Source: AC-32 sp963719275
Lineage (GTDB): Bacteria > Actinomycetota > Thermoleophilia > Gaiellales > Gaiellaceae
DNA length: 64,000 nucleotides
Direction of reading: 5' to 3'
Assembly: GCA_963719275.1 (NCBI GenBank)
Contig: CAVRBT010000005.1
Location: 267,026 to 331,025, forward strand
The translations under genes were made by a program, and so were the position numbers. Positions 45,933 through 54,450 of the stretch are shown here, one piece after another. The number at the start of each line of letters is the position of its first letter. The first letter of the stretch is position 1. The notes under the pieces are model-generated. The model saw nothing but the letters and a program-made list of their open reading frames with translations, did not search any database and was not told the origin of the DNA.

Positions 45933-45989
45933 GGCGCCGCTTGCGGTGCCGACTTCAGGACGCGCGGCTCTGCCGCGCGTCCGTCTGAG
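45931..45989 (+). repeat. Two-hairpin REP-like element, copy D
   Basis: Starts GAGGCGCCGCTTGCGGTGCC (hairpin 1). Hairpin 2 has perfect arms GGACGCGCGGC and GCCGCGCGTCC with loop TCT, then GTCTGAGA. Its GA completes the TGA stop of the preceding gene, so the element could double as terminator. Same orientation as that gene. Confidence 0.7.
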
Positions 45990-46012
45990 ATGACCGACCG
46001 GACCCGCTGACC

Positions 46013-46756
46013 TTGCGCGGCGGCCTCAGGGAGCACGAGGACGCCTACGGGCGGCTGATCCTCGACCACCTCGAACACGGGGGGCAGGTCGAGATCGTCG
46101 AGCGCGACAACGGCTTCGTCGCCGCTAGCCGACTTGGACCCGATGCGTACTTCGCACCCGTACGGAAATGGCCGAAGGCGGAGCGTGCAGCGATCCGCCT
46201 GGCGCGGGGACGCGTGCTCGACGTGGGTTGCGGGGCGGGGCGCGTCGCCCTGCACCTGCAAGAGGGCGGGCACGAGGTCGTCGCCATCGACGTCTCGCCC
46301 CTCGCCGTCGAGGTATCGAAACGCCGCGGGGTGACGGACGCGCGCGTGCTTTCGGTCACGCAGGCCGGCCCGCAGCTCGGTCGATTCGACACGTTCGTGA
46401 TGTACGGGAGCAACTTCGGCCTCATGAGCAACGCCGGGCGCGCGCCGTGGCTGATGCGCCGGTTCCGTGCCATCGCCAACAACGGTGCGCGGATCCTCGC
46501 CGGTAGCACGAACCCGTACACGACGGACAATCCGGAGCACCTCGCCTATCACCGGCGCAACCGAGCGCGCGGCAGGATGGGCGGGCAGCTCAGAATCCGC
46601 ATCCGTCACGGCGGCTATGCGACGCCGTGGTTCGACTACCTGCTGGCCTCACCGGCCGAGATGGCGGAGCTGGCGGACGGCACCGGCTGGGAGCTCACGC
46701 GCGTGATCGATGCCGACGAGCCGTTCTACGTCGGCGTGCTCGAGCGCGCCGTTTGA
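46013..46756 (+). CDS. SAM-dependent methyltransferase
   Basis: A 247-residue class I methyltransferase. Motif I is RVLDVGCGAGRVALHLQ near residue 68, then VVAIDVSPLAVEVSKRRGV, an FDTFVMYGSNFGL block and a C-terminal domain typical of small-molecule methyltransferases. Substrate unknown. TTG 46013 is the first start giving the conserved REHEDAYGRLI region. It follows REP-like copy D by 23 nt. The 130-nt gap to the M14 gene holds only GC-rich sequence and its ribosome site. Confidence 0.85.
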   Translation: MRGGLREHEDAYGRLILDHLEHGGQVEIVERDNGFVAASRLGPDAYFAPVRKWPKAERAAIRLARGRVLDVGCGAGRVALHLQEGGHEVVAIDVSPLAVEVSKRRGVTDARVLSVTQAGPQLGRFDTFVMYGSNFGLMSNAGRAPWLMRRFRAIANNGARILAGSTNPYTTDNPEHLAYHRRNRARGRMGGQLRIRIRHGGYATPWFDYLLASPAEMAELADGTGWELTRVIDADEPFYVGVLERAV

Positions 46757-46886
46757 CCCCCGCGGCAAGGTCGTCTATGAATGCGCGACCGGCGAGCGAG
46801 GGGAGAGCGAACGCGTCTGCCGCGGTAGACGGCGGCGCGTGGCCGGAGCCGCTGCCGGTCGGCCTCCGGCGAAGGAGGTGTAGCTC

Positions 46887-49478
46887 GTGTCGACGAGACT
46901 CAGCAGGGCCGTCCTGCTCGGCCTCGGTGTCCTCGCGACCGCAGTCGCGCTCACGTGGGCCGGAGCCGCGGGGGCGGTGACGATCGCGCCACCCTGGTGC
47001 GGCACGCCGGAGCCCGACGCGGCCGGCGCGCTCCCGGACGGCACCAACCCGGGCGATCCGGTAGGCAGCTTCCCGCACATCCCGTACTACGCGATCGGGT
47101 GCACGCTCGACGCGATCAAGGCCGAGAGCCTCGACGGCCGGATGTCGGTCGAGCGCATCGGCTTCTCGGCTCAGGGTCGTCCGTTGTACGCGATCACGGT
47201 CAACGCGCTCGAGACGAAGGACCAGCGAAAGGACTTCAAGAACTGGGAGAAGGTCCACCGCTTCGCGCTCGACGACCCCGCCAAGGCCCAGAAGGAGCTG
47301 GCCAAGTACGGCGGCGACGTGAAGGTCCCGATTTACATCCAGAGCGGGATCCACGGGAACGAGTACGAGGGCGTCGACGCCTCGATGCTGCTCATCAACC
47401 GGCTGGCGACGACGCCGTACGGCTCCGACCCGGAGGTCGACAGCATCCTCGACCACGTGATCCTCGTCTTCAACATCGACCAGAACCCGGACGGGCGCGC
47501 GCTCGGCCAGCGGACGAACGGCTTCAACTTCGACCTCAACCGCGACTTCCTCACGCAGTCGCAGGCCGAGACGCAGGCGTCAGTCGGCCTGATGCAAGAG
47601 TGGCTGTTCCCGGACTTGCTCGACGAGCACGGGTACGTGAATCCCACACTCGTCGAGGCGACGACGAAGCCGCACAACCCGGGCATCGACTACGACCTCT
47701 GGCTGAAGTGGAACCAGCCGCGCACGCTGGCGAACAAGGTGGCGCTTGCCGGCCTCGGGCTGGGAATGCAGCGGCCGGTCAACGACTGGTGCTCGAACGG
47801 CGACCTGCCCGGGCCGACGGGCTGTCCGGACGGACGGCCTCCCGGGCCCGCCGTCGCGGAGGGCTGGGACGACTGGGGCCCGTTCTACACCCCGATGTAC
47901 AACCAGCTCGTCGGGCTGAACGGCTCGACGGTCGAGATGTGCAACAGCATCGGGACGGGGTGCGGCGCGCCCGGCGCCTCCTCCTATCCGGTGGGCCGGC
48001 TGGCTTCGCGGACCGTGCAGTACACCGTCGACACCTCGACGCTCGCGTTCGACATCGCGCACCGGCACGACCTGCTGAACGACCTGCTCGAGATCTACCG
48101 GCGCGGCGTCGCCGGCGAGCCGCGGCCGCCGTGCTGCCCCGCGCCGTTCGACGTCGAGAACAACTGGATGCGGGACTACCCGACCGCGTACGTGATCCCG
48201 CTCGGCCCCGGCCAGCGCAGTGACCCCGAGGCGAACCGCCTCGTCCGCTGGCTGCTGACGAACGGGATCGACGTGTCGCAGCTCGCCAAGGACGCGACGT
48301 TCGACGGGCAGACCTTCGCCGCCGGCTCCTACGTCGTCTGGATGGACCAGGCCCACCGCGGGCTCGCCGAGACGGCGCTCGGCATCGGCGACGACATCTC
48401 CGCCCGGATCAGCCAGCTCTACGCGCCGCCCGGCGCCTGGAGCCACGGCTACCTCTGGGGCGCGAGCGTGGTGACGATCCCGCTCGGTGCGTCGTTCCCG
48501 GCGAAGACGAAGCCGGCCGACGCGCCGCAGCCGCTCGGCGGCGGGGTGGTGGCCGGCGCGGCCGACCGTTACGCGCTGGCGATCGACTCGGCAACCGCGG
48601 TGCGGACGCTGAACCGGCTGGTCGGCGACGGCGTCTCGGCGGAGCTCGCGCTCGCGTCGTTCTCGAGCGGCGGTGCCAGTTACCCGGCCGGAACGGCGGT
48701 CTTCCCGGCCGACGCCGCCACCGCGGCCGCGCTCGACGCGGCCGGACGCGAGGCGGGCGTCTACTTCCGCGGCGTCTCGGCAGCGTCGCTGCCTGCCCTC
48801 GACCCGATCGACCGCGTCCCGCGCATCGCCGTGCTCACGGGTGCGCTGAACCAGGACATCTGGGTACTAAGGAACCTGGGCTTCACCGCCGACCCGATCG
48901 CGACGGGCTCGACGAGCCCGCTCAACGACCCGGGCGCGCCGAACCCGCTGGCGAACTACGACGTCGTCTTCAACACCGCCGGCTGGCCGAGCGGCGCAAC
49001 CGCCCGGGCGCGGCTGACGGCGTTCTTCGCCGACCACGGCGGCTACCTCGGTGCCGGTACGAACGGCGCCGCGTTCCTGACGAGCGCCGGCCAGGTCTTG
49101 GGCCTGACCGCCGCGAGCCGCGGCGGCGCGGGCCGGAGCGGCATCGTCTACTGGGACAACCTCGGCGGTGCCGACAGCCCGATCGTCGGGGCCTACCCGG
49201 TGAAGGACACAGCGATCATGGACCCGCCGACGTGGTTCACCTCGACGGGGCCGTTGGCGGTCGACGCCCGCTTCCCGAACGCGGGCTTCTTCGCCGCGGG
49301 GCTCTGGCTGCTCGACGCGCAGTCGGCCACGGCGCCGGGTTCGGCCGTGATCGCGCACGGGACGAACACCGCCGGCACGGCACGGGTGACCGTCTACGCG
49401 ATGAACCCGCTCTACCGCGCCGACCCGGAGCGCGAGTGGCCGTCGATCTCGACGGCTGCCTACTGGAGCGACCAGTAG
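46887..49478 (+). CDS. Secreted M14-family zinc carboxypeptidase-like protein
   Basis: An 863-residue exported peptidase. A signal peptide covers residues 1-30 (RAVLLGLGVLATAVALTWAGAAGAV). The M14 domain has the HxxE zinc motif in SGIHGNEYEGVDAS, the Arg-containing FNFDLNRDFLTQSQAET and DLLDEHGYVNP. The C-terminal half (from about 560) is a second domain with a glutamine-amidotransferase-like look (PRIAVLTGAL, FFADHGGYLGAGTNGAAFL). Cys pairs suggest disulfides outside the cell. GTG 46887 follows AAGGAGG. A strong terminator follows. Confidence 0.87.
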   Translation: MSTRLSRAVLLGLGVLATAVALTWAGAAGAVTIAPPWCGTPEPDAAGALPDGTNPGDPVGSFPHIPYYAIGCTLDAIKAESLDGRMSVERIGFSAQGRPLYAITVNALETKDQRKDFKNWEKVHRFALDDPAKAQKELAKYGGDVKVPIYIQSGIHGNEYEGVDASMLLINRLATTPYGSDPEVDSILDHVILVFNIDQNPDGRALGQRTNGFNFDLNRDFLTQSQAETQASVGLMQEWLFPDLLDEHGYVNPTLVEATTKPHNPGIDYDLWLKWNQPRTLANKVALAGLGLGMQRPVNDWCSNGDLPGPTGCPDGRPPGPAVAEGWDDWGPFYTPMYNQLVGLNGSTVEMCNSIGTGCGAPGASSYPVGRLASRTVQYTVDTSTLAFDIAHRHDLLNDLLEIYRRGVAGEPRPPCCPAPFDVENNWMRDYPTAYVIPLGPGQRSDPEANRLVRWLLTNGIDVSQLAKDATFDGQTFAAGSYVVWMDQAHRGLAETALGIGDDISARISQLYAPPGAWSHGYLWGASVVTIPLGASFPAKTKPADAPQPLGGGVVAGAADRYALAIDSATAVRTLNRLVGDGVSAELALASFSSGGASYPAGTAVFPADAATAAALDAAGREAGVYFRGVSAASLPALDPIDRVPRIAVLTGALNQDIWVLRNLGFTADPIATGSTSPLNDPGAPNPLANYDVVFNTAGWPSGATARARLTAFFADHGGYLGAGTNGAAFLTSAGQVLGLTAASRGGAGRSGIVYWDNLGGADSPIVGAYPVKDTAIMDPPTWFTSTGPLAVDARFPNAGFFAAGLWLLDAQSATAPGSAVIAHGTNTAGTARVTVYAMNPLYRADPEREWPSISTAAYWSDQ

Positions 49479-49485
49479 TCGTATC

Positions 49486-49516
49486 GCGAGGGGCGGGGCC
49501 TAGCCCCGCCCCTCGC
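49486..49516 (+). terminator. Perfect 14-bp hairpin terminator after M14 gene
   Basis: GCGAGGGGCGGGGC and GCCCCGCCCCTCGC around CTA, 8 nt after the stop. The right arm touches the -10 of the next gene at 49517. Confidence 0.7.
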
Positions 49517-49522
49517 TACGAT
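49517..49522 (+). promoter_or_regulatory. Leaderless -10 element for MBL hydrolase
   Basis: TACGAT, 6 nt before GTG 49529, immediately after the terminator stem. Confidence 0.55.
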
Positions 49523-49528
49523 CGCCGG

Positions 49529-50362
49529 GTGTCGGAGCCGCTCGACCTTCAGCACCTTGGTCGAGCTCGCGTCATCGGCTGCTACCTCCTTGAAACCGAG
49601 GACGGCCTGGCGTTACAGGACTGTGGGCCGGCAAGCTGCATCCCCGAGCTCAAGTTCCGGCTGGCCGAACGCGGGCTCGAGCTGGAGGACCTGCGGCACC
49701 TGCTGCTCTCGCACATCCACCTCGACCACGCGGGCGCCGCGGGCGCACTCGTGCGCGAGCATCCGGGCTTGCAGGTGCACGTCTCCGAGATCGGCGCACC
49801 GCACCTCGTCGATCCCTCGCGGCTCGAGCGCAGCGCGCGGCGGCTCTACGGCGACGACTTCGACCGCCTCTGGGGTGAGCTCGCCCCCGTGCCGGAGGCG
49901 AACGTCCACGCCGTCGGCGACCGCGTGCTCAACTTCCACTGCTTCCCGAGCCCCGGCCACGCCTCGCATCACGTCTGCTACCTCGGGTCGGACGGCACGC
50001 TCTACGCCGGGGACGCCGCAGGTGTGCGGATCCAGCCGAGCGGGTTCGTCCTCCCGCCCACCCCGCCGCCCGAGATCGACCTCGAGGCCTGGGAACGGAC
50101 GCTCGACGAGATCGAGGCGCGGCGCCCGGAGCGGCTGGCGCTGATCCACTTCGGCGTCGCCAACGACGTCGAGCGGCACCTCGGCGAGCTGCGGCGTCGC
50201 CTGGGCGAGTGGGCGGACCGTGTCCGCGACGGCGCGACTGAGGACGAGTTCGAGGCGGCCGCGGCCGCCGACCTCCGCACCGACCGCGAGGCGTACGAAC
50301 AAGCGATGCCGTTCTGGCAGTCGTACGCCGGCCTGAAGCGCTACTGGGAGAAACGCGGTTGA
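49529..50362 (+). CDS. MBL-fold metallo-hydrolase
   Basis: A 277-residue metallo-beta-lactamase-fold hydrolase. Metal ligands: HIHLDHAG (HxHxDH), the later His in PSPGHASHH, Asp in YAGDAAGV and His in LIHFGV. The C-terminal helices (RRRLGEWADRVRDGATEDEF) are like those of glyoxalase II-related proteins. Substrate unknown. GTG 49529 starts it. The stop TGA overlaps the TTG start of the MFS gene. Confidence 0.9.
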   Translation: MSEPLDLQHLGRARVIGCYLLETEDGLALQDCGPASCIPELKFRLAERGLELEDLRHLLLSHIHLDHAGAAGALVREHPGLQVHVSEIGAPHLVDPSRLERSARRLYGDDFDRLWGELAPVPEANVHAVGDRVLNFHCFPSPGHASHHVCYLGSDGTLYAGDAAGVRIQPSGFVLPPTPPPEIDLEAWERTLDEIEARRPERLALIHFGVANDVERHLGELRRRLGEWADRVRDGATEDEFEAAAAADLRTDREAYEQAMPFWQSYAGLKRYWEKRG

Positions 50363-51249
50363 GGCGTCCTAGGCTCGGCCCGCTGGCGGAGCGAGAGTTC
50401 CGCCTCCTCTTCCTCGGGCGCACCGTCTCCTTCGTCGGCAGCTCCTTCGGGATCATCGCGCTCGCCTTCGCGGTGCTCGACCTCACCGGGTCGAAGGCCG
50501 ACCTCGGCTACGTCCTCGCCGCGCGCACGGTGCCGATGGTTGCGTTCCTGCTCGTCGGCGGGATCTGGGCCGACCGCCTGCCGCGGCACCACGTGATGGT
50601 CGGCTCCAACCTGCTCTCCGGCGCGAGCCAGGCGGCGGTGGCGGCGCTGCTCTTCTCGGGCCAAGCGCAGATCTGGCAGCTTGCGGCGCTCGCGGCGGTC
50701 AACGGGACGAGCAGCGCCTTCTTCTTCCCGGCCTCGAGCGGGATCGTGCCGCAGACGGTGCCCGAGCGGCTCCTCCAGCAGGCCAACGCGCTCCTGCGCC
50801 TGGGGCTCAACGGCTCGGCGATCCTCGGCGGCGCGGTCGCCGGCTTCGTCGTCTACGCGACGAGCCCCGCGACCGGGATCGCGATCGACGCCGCGACGTT
50901 CTTCGCCGCCGCGGCCCTGCTCGCCGCCATGCGACTGCCGCGCAGCCTGCACATGGAGTCGTCGAACTTCCTCGCCGATCTCGCGCTCGGCTGGCGCGAG
51001 TTCACCGGCCGGGCGTGGCTCTGGGCGGTCTGCTCGTACGACGCCCTCGGCTCCTTCGCGCTGATCCCGCTCGGCCTAGCGGTCGCCGGGCCCGTAGCCG
51101 AGGTCGCCGGCACTCGCGCGACCCTCTTCGCGGGCGGGTTGATCAGCCTCACGGCGACGCTCGCGGTGCTCCTCGTGTCCGAAGTGCGCAACCTCCGGCG
51201 GCGCGGGCCGCTCGTCCCCCACGAGCCCGCCGTGGAGGCAGCCGTGTGA
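50359..51249 (+). CDS. MFS transporter with internal deletion
   Basis: A 296-residue protein, about 110 residues shorter than usual MFS proteins of this type (~400). The N-terminal six helices are present (RTVSFVGSSFGIIALAFAVLDL, DRLPRHHVMVGSNLLSG, NGTSSAFFFPASSGIVPQTV). After FTGRAWLWAV it jumps to SYDALGSFALIPLGLAVAGP, which normally follows helix 10, so helices 7-10 are missing in frame. Probably not functional as a transporter. The TTG start at 50359 overlaps the MBL gene stop. Confidence 0.8.
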   Translation: MRRPRLGPLAEREFRLLFLGRTVSFVGSSFGIIALAFAVLDLTGSKADLGYVLAARTVPMVAFLLVGGIWADRLPRHHVMVGSNLLSGASQAAVAALLFSGQAQIWQLAALAAVNGTSSAFFFPASSGIVPQTVPERLLQQANALLRLGLNGSAILGGAVAGFVVYATSPATGIAIDAATFFAAAALLAAMRLPRSLHMESSNFLADLALGWREFTGRAWLWAVCSYDALGSFALIPLGLAVAGPVAEVAGTRATLFAGGLISLTATLAVLLVSEVRNLRRRGPLVPHEPAVEAAV

Positions 51250-52050
51250 TGCACCCGGCCGAGCTCGCCGAGCTGGAGGCGTTCCGCGACCTCTACGCGG
51301 TCGCGCCCGCGAGCCTCGGCGCGCGTTCGGCGGAGCTCGGAGGGGCGCTGTGCATCCGGCTGGAGGCCGATCCGCGGTCGGCCATGTTCAACCGCGTGCT
51401 CGGCCTCGGCCTGGACCAGGCCGGCGACGGAGGAAGCGCTCGACCGGATCGTGTCCTTCTTCGGCGAAGGGATCGGCTGGGCGGTCGCGCTCGCGCCGCA
51501 GGCCGAGCCGGCGGAGCTGCCGGCGTGGCTCGAACGGCGCGGCTTCACGAGCGGCTACGGCTGGACGAAGTTCACTCGGGCGGCGGGGAACGCGCCGGAG
51601 GCGGCCACGGAGCTGCGGGTCGAGCGGGTCGAGGACGGCGAGGCCTTCGCGAAAGCGTTCGTCCGCGGCTACGGCACGCCCGACTTCTTCGGCGACTGGG
51701 TCGCGCGCCTGCCCGGGCGGCCGGGCTGGCACTGCTTCGTCGCCTTCGACGGCACCGACCCAGCGGGTGTGGGGGCGCTCTACGTGACCGGCACCGTCGG
51801 CTGGCTCGGAATCGCCGCCACGGTGCCCGAGCACCGCCGCAAGGGCGCGCAGAACGCCATCCTCGCCGCGCGCATCGACGCGGCCGCGGAGACCGGCTGC
51901 GAGGTCGTAGCGACCGAGACCGGCGAGCCCCGAGGCGGCGAGCCGGGCGGCTCGTGGCGCAACATCGCGCGGGCAGGCTTCGAGCCGCGGTACGTGCGGC
52001 CGAACTACCTCAGCGCGCCGGACGCGGACACGTCCGGGACGCGGCGTTAG
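51249..52050 (+). pseudogene. GNAT-like acetyltransferase (one frameshift)
   Basis: Begins ATG 51249 (MHPAELAELEAFRDLYAVAP, FNRVLGLGLDQAGD) and after about 51,430 continues one base out of frame as ALDRIVSFFGEGIGWAVAL through GWLGIAATVPEHRRKGAQNA, the acetyl-CoA loop, to FEPRYVRPNYL. The joined protein is ~266 residues with a coherent GNAT domain, so one extra G in CGACGGAGG explains the break. Decay or sequencing error cannot be told apart. ATG overlaps the MFS stop. Confidence 0.8.
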
Positions 52051-52132
52051 GAGGCTCCGCGGAATGGCGCTCGTCGCCGGGGCGCGATTCTCACGTGTTC
52101 CGGCGGCACAGCCGGTATTGCGCCGAGCCCTC

Positions 52133-52312
52133 CTAGGGAAGAATCCCGGCGATGCTCGTGAACGCGCCGCTGATGTTGCCGGAGAGCATCGTCATCGCCC
52201 CGATCACCGCCAGGGTGACGAGCGCGAGCACGACGCCGTACTCCGCCATCGTCTGACCGCGCTCATCACGACAGAGCGGGGCCATGACATCGGTTGCAGC
52301 GAGCTTCCGCAT
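52133..52312 (-). CDS. Flp-type pilin
   Basis: A 59-residue Flp/Fap pilin subunit: basic leader with DERGQTMAEYG, the prepilin-cleavage and Glu-Tyr motif, then the hydrophobic core VVLALVTLAVIGAMTMLSGNISGAF. ATG 52312 is chosen because AAGGAG precedes it by 6 nt; longer starts add unrelated residues. No tad/cpa assembly genes lie in the window, so it must use machinery encoded elsewhere. Strong family match. Confidence 0.92.
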   Translation of the reverse strand: MRKLAATDVMAPLCRDERGQTMAEYGVVLALVTLAVIGAMTMLSGNISGAFTSIAGILP

Positions 52313-52388
52313 GGGCGACTCCTTCGGTTGCGGCAGAGACGCCCAAAGCATCGGCCGGCGCGCCCGGCGGTTTGATCCCTCGCTTCGG

Positions 52389-52829
52389 TTACCCCGCCGG
52401 AGTGAGCCCGTGACGGCGCATCACCGCTGCGACTTCCGCCAAGTCGGGAGGTCCGCCCGCCGCCGCGTCCAGCACTTCGGCGACCTCGCGGAAGTACTCG
52501 GGGCCGAGGATCCCGGGCGTGACGATCGCGAGCGCCCTCGCGCCGACGTCGCCGGTGTTGTCGAAGCGGTGGACCGCGCCGCGGGGAATGCACAGAGCCT
52601 CGCCCGCGCCGACGTCGGTCGAGGTGCCCTCGACGGTCCACGTCAGGACGCCCTCGAGCCCGTAGATCGTCTCCTCGTAGCCATCGTGACTGTGCGCCAC
52701 CGGCACCTTCGCGCCGGCGGGGACGTGGAACTCGAAGACGGCGACCGAGCCCTTCGACTCCTTGCCCTCGACCAGGAACCTGATCGCCAGCTCGCCGACC
52801 TTGATCTCCTCGCGCATCACCGTGGACAT
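52389..52829 (-). CDS. Cupin-domain protein
   Basis: A 146-residue cupin. Motif 1 is seen in VAHSHDGYEETIYGLEGVLTW (HxH and Glu ligands) and motif 2 in CIPRGAVHRFDN (His). The C-terminal helices PDLAEVAAVMRRHGL are extra. Likely a metal-dependent small-molecule enzyme or sensor. ATG 52829 follows GGGAGGAG. It is divergent from a MarR gene and has a sigma-70-like promoter inside that operator region. Confidence 0.9.
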   Translation of the reverse strand: MSTVMREEIKVGELAIRFLVEGKESKGSVAVFEFHVPAGAKVPVAHSHDGYEETIYGLEGVLTWTVEGTSTDVGAGEALCIPRGAVHRFDNTGDVGARALAIVTPGILGPEYFREVAEVLDAAAGGPPDLAEVAAVMRRHGLTPAG

Positions 52830-52854
52830 GGTTGCTCCTCCCTCTGGATGGATG

Positions 52855-52907
52855 GTAAAGTCACTTGACTTATAGATGACCGGAGCGAATTCGTCAAGTA
52901 GCTTTAC
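52855..52907. promoter_or_regulatory. Cupin promoter with paired MarR operators
   Basis: GTAAAGTCACTTGAC (52855-52869) and its near inverse GTCAAGTAGCTTTAC (52893-52907) match at 13 of 15 positions when one is reverse-complemented. On the minus strand TTGACG (52897-52892) and TATAAG (52874-52869) are -35 and -10 with 17-nt spacing for the cupin gene. One operator covers the -35, the other overlaps and follows the -10. The first operator also holds AAGTCA-CT-TGACTT. Binding of the MarR protein is inferred. Confidence 0.65.
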
Positions 52908-53334
52908 GACTGCGCCCGGCCCTCCCCTCATCGGCGCGCTCCTGCGGATGCCGTGGGAGGCGGTCCAGCGGCGGATGCTCGCGGTGCTGCACGAACGGGG
53001 GTTCGACGACCTCGACTCGGCGCACCTCACCGTCTTCCAATACCCCGGGCCGGAGGGCGCCCGGCCGTCCGAGCTGGCGGCGCGGCTGCGGATCAGCAAG
53101 CAGGCGCTCAACTACCTCCTCGGCGAGCTCGAGCGCCTCGGCTATCTCGAGCGGCGGCCGGACCCGGACGACCTCCGCTCGAAGCGGGTCGCCCTTACGC
53201 CACGCGGAACCTCCGCGATCGGCGTTATCCGCGAATCGGTCGAGGAGCTCGAGAACGACTGGGCGAAGCAGCTCGGCTCGGAACGGTTCGCGGAGCTGCG
53301 AGACCTCCTGCGCGAGCTCAACGAGCTGAGCTAG
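52876..53334 (+). CDS. MarR-family transcriptional regulator
   Basis: A 152-residue winged-helix regulator: HLTVFQYPGPEGARPSELAARLRISKQALNYLL (recognition region), ELERLGYLERRPDPDDLRSKRVALTPRG (wing) and C-terminal dimer helices. It probably controls the divergent cupin gene and itself. ATG 52876 lies between the two operator copies; ATG 52948 is an alternative start closer to the fold. Its 3' end overlaps the glycosyltransferase gene by 17 nt. Confidence 0.9.
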   Translation: MTGANSSSSFTTAPGPPLIGALLRMPWEAVQRRMLAVLHERGFDDLDSAHLTVFQYPGPEGARPSELAARLRISKQALNYLLGELERLGYLERRPDPDDLRSKRVALTPRGTSAIGVIRESVEELENDWAKQLGSERFAELRDLLRELNELS

Positions 53335-54349
53335 CCGCCGCCTCGTAGGCGCGGAGGTAATCCGCGACCATCCGCTCGGGTGCGAACTGCTCCTCCGCGT
53401 AGCGGCGGCACTCGACGGGGTCGATCGCATCCGCGCGCTCGAGCGCGGCGGGGATCTCACGCCAGTGGTCGACGACCAGGCCGCCGCGGCCGTCCCCGAT
53501 CACCTCCGGCACCGCGCCGTGCCGCGTCGCGATCACGGGCGTCCCGCAGGCCATCGACTCGATCATCACGAGGCCGAACGGCTCTTCCCACTCGATCGGG
53601 AAGAGCGTGCAGCGCGCGTTCTGCAGCAGCTCGACCTTCATGCCGTGGTTGACCTCGCCGAGGTACTCGATCCCGTGGCCGAGGTGCGGCTCGACGAACT
53701 CCTCGAAGTACTCCCGCTCCCGCGGCTCGCGCACCTTCCCGGCGAGCTTGAGCGGGAGCCCGAGCTCCATCGCAACCGCGACCGCGCGGTGCGCGCCCTT
53801 CTCGTGGTTCATGCGGCCGACGAAGAGCAGGTAGTCGCCCTTGTGCGGGTGGCTCGGGTAGTGCTCGAGGTCGAGCGCGTTCGGAACGTTGGCGACCCAG
53901 TTCAGGTCGGGCTTCGGGCGGCGCTGGTTCAGCGAGAGCGAGATCAGCCCAACTCCGGGCGCGACGCGGCCGATCGTCTCGTAGACCTCGCCCGGCTCGG
54001 CGTCGAGCGGCCCGTGGACAGTGTGGACGACCGGCGTGTCGACGAGCTCGCCGAGGACCGCGCCGAGCGGCCCCGTGTGGTCGTTGATCACGTCGAACTC
54101 GCCCGCCCGCTCGAGGGCCGAGAGCAGGTGGCGCAGGTCGGGCATCGTGCGCCCGATCAGCTCGCTCGGCGCGGTCGGGTAGACGGCCGCGAGCCTCGCG
54201 TTGGTCCGCGAGTCGCCGGAGGCGAAGAGCGTCACGTCGTGTCCCTGCGCCGTCAGGCCCTCGGCCAGCAGCCAGACGATCCATTCGATCCCGCCGTAGC
54301 CCGTCGGCGGGACGGGGAACCACGGCGGGCTGACGATCGCAGTTTTCAC
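53318..54349 (-). CDS. Glycosyltransferase family 4
   Basis: A 343-residue GT-B enzyme. N-terminal domain: VSPPWFPVPPTGYGGIEWIV and LTAQGHDVTLFASGDS; C-terminal donor-binding domain: LLFVGRMNHEKGAHRAV and the EX7E motif EWEEPFGLVMIESMACGTPV. It transfers a sugar from a nucleotide donor; the acceptor is unknown. GTG 54349. Possibly linked to the glucosidase gene just upstream, with REP-like copy E between. Confidence 0.92.
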   Translation of the reverse strand: MKTAIVSPPWFPVPPTGYGGIEWIVWLLAEGLTAQGHDVTLFASGDSRTNARLAAVYPTAPSELIGRTMPDLRHLLSALERAGEFDVINDHTGPLGAVLGELVDTPVVHTVHGPLDAEPGEVYETIGRVAPGVGLISLSLNQRRPKPDLNWVANVPNALDLEHYPSHPHKGDYLLFVGRMNHEKGAHRAVAVAMELGLPLKLAGKVREPREREYFEEFVEPHLGHGIEYLGEVNHGMKVELLQNARCTLFPIEWEEPFGLVMIESMACGTPVIATRHGAVPEVIGDGRGGLVVDHWREIPAALERADAIDPVECRRYAEEQFAPERMVADYLRAYEAAASSAR

Positions 54350-54388
54350 GACGCCCCCATTCTCGCGGCCATCGCCTCAGATGGCGAT

Positions 54389-54450
54389 TTCAGACGGACG
54401 CGCGAGCAGAGCTCGCACGTCCTGAGATCGGCATCGCAAGCGACGCCTCA
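54389..54450 (-). repeat. Two-hairpin REP-like element, copy E
   Basis: Minus strand: GAGGCGTCGCTTGCGATGCC, then hairpin 2 with arms GGACGTGCGAGC and GCTCGCGCGTCC (12 bp, one G-U) and GTCTGAAATC. As in copy D the element supplies bases of the upstream TGA stop (54448-54450), here of the glucosidase gene. Confidence 0.7.
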
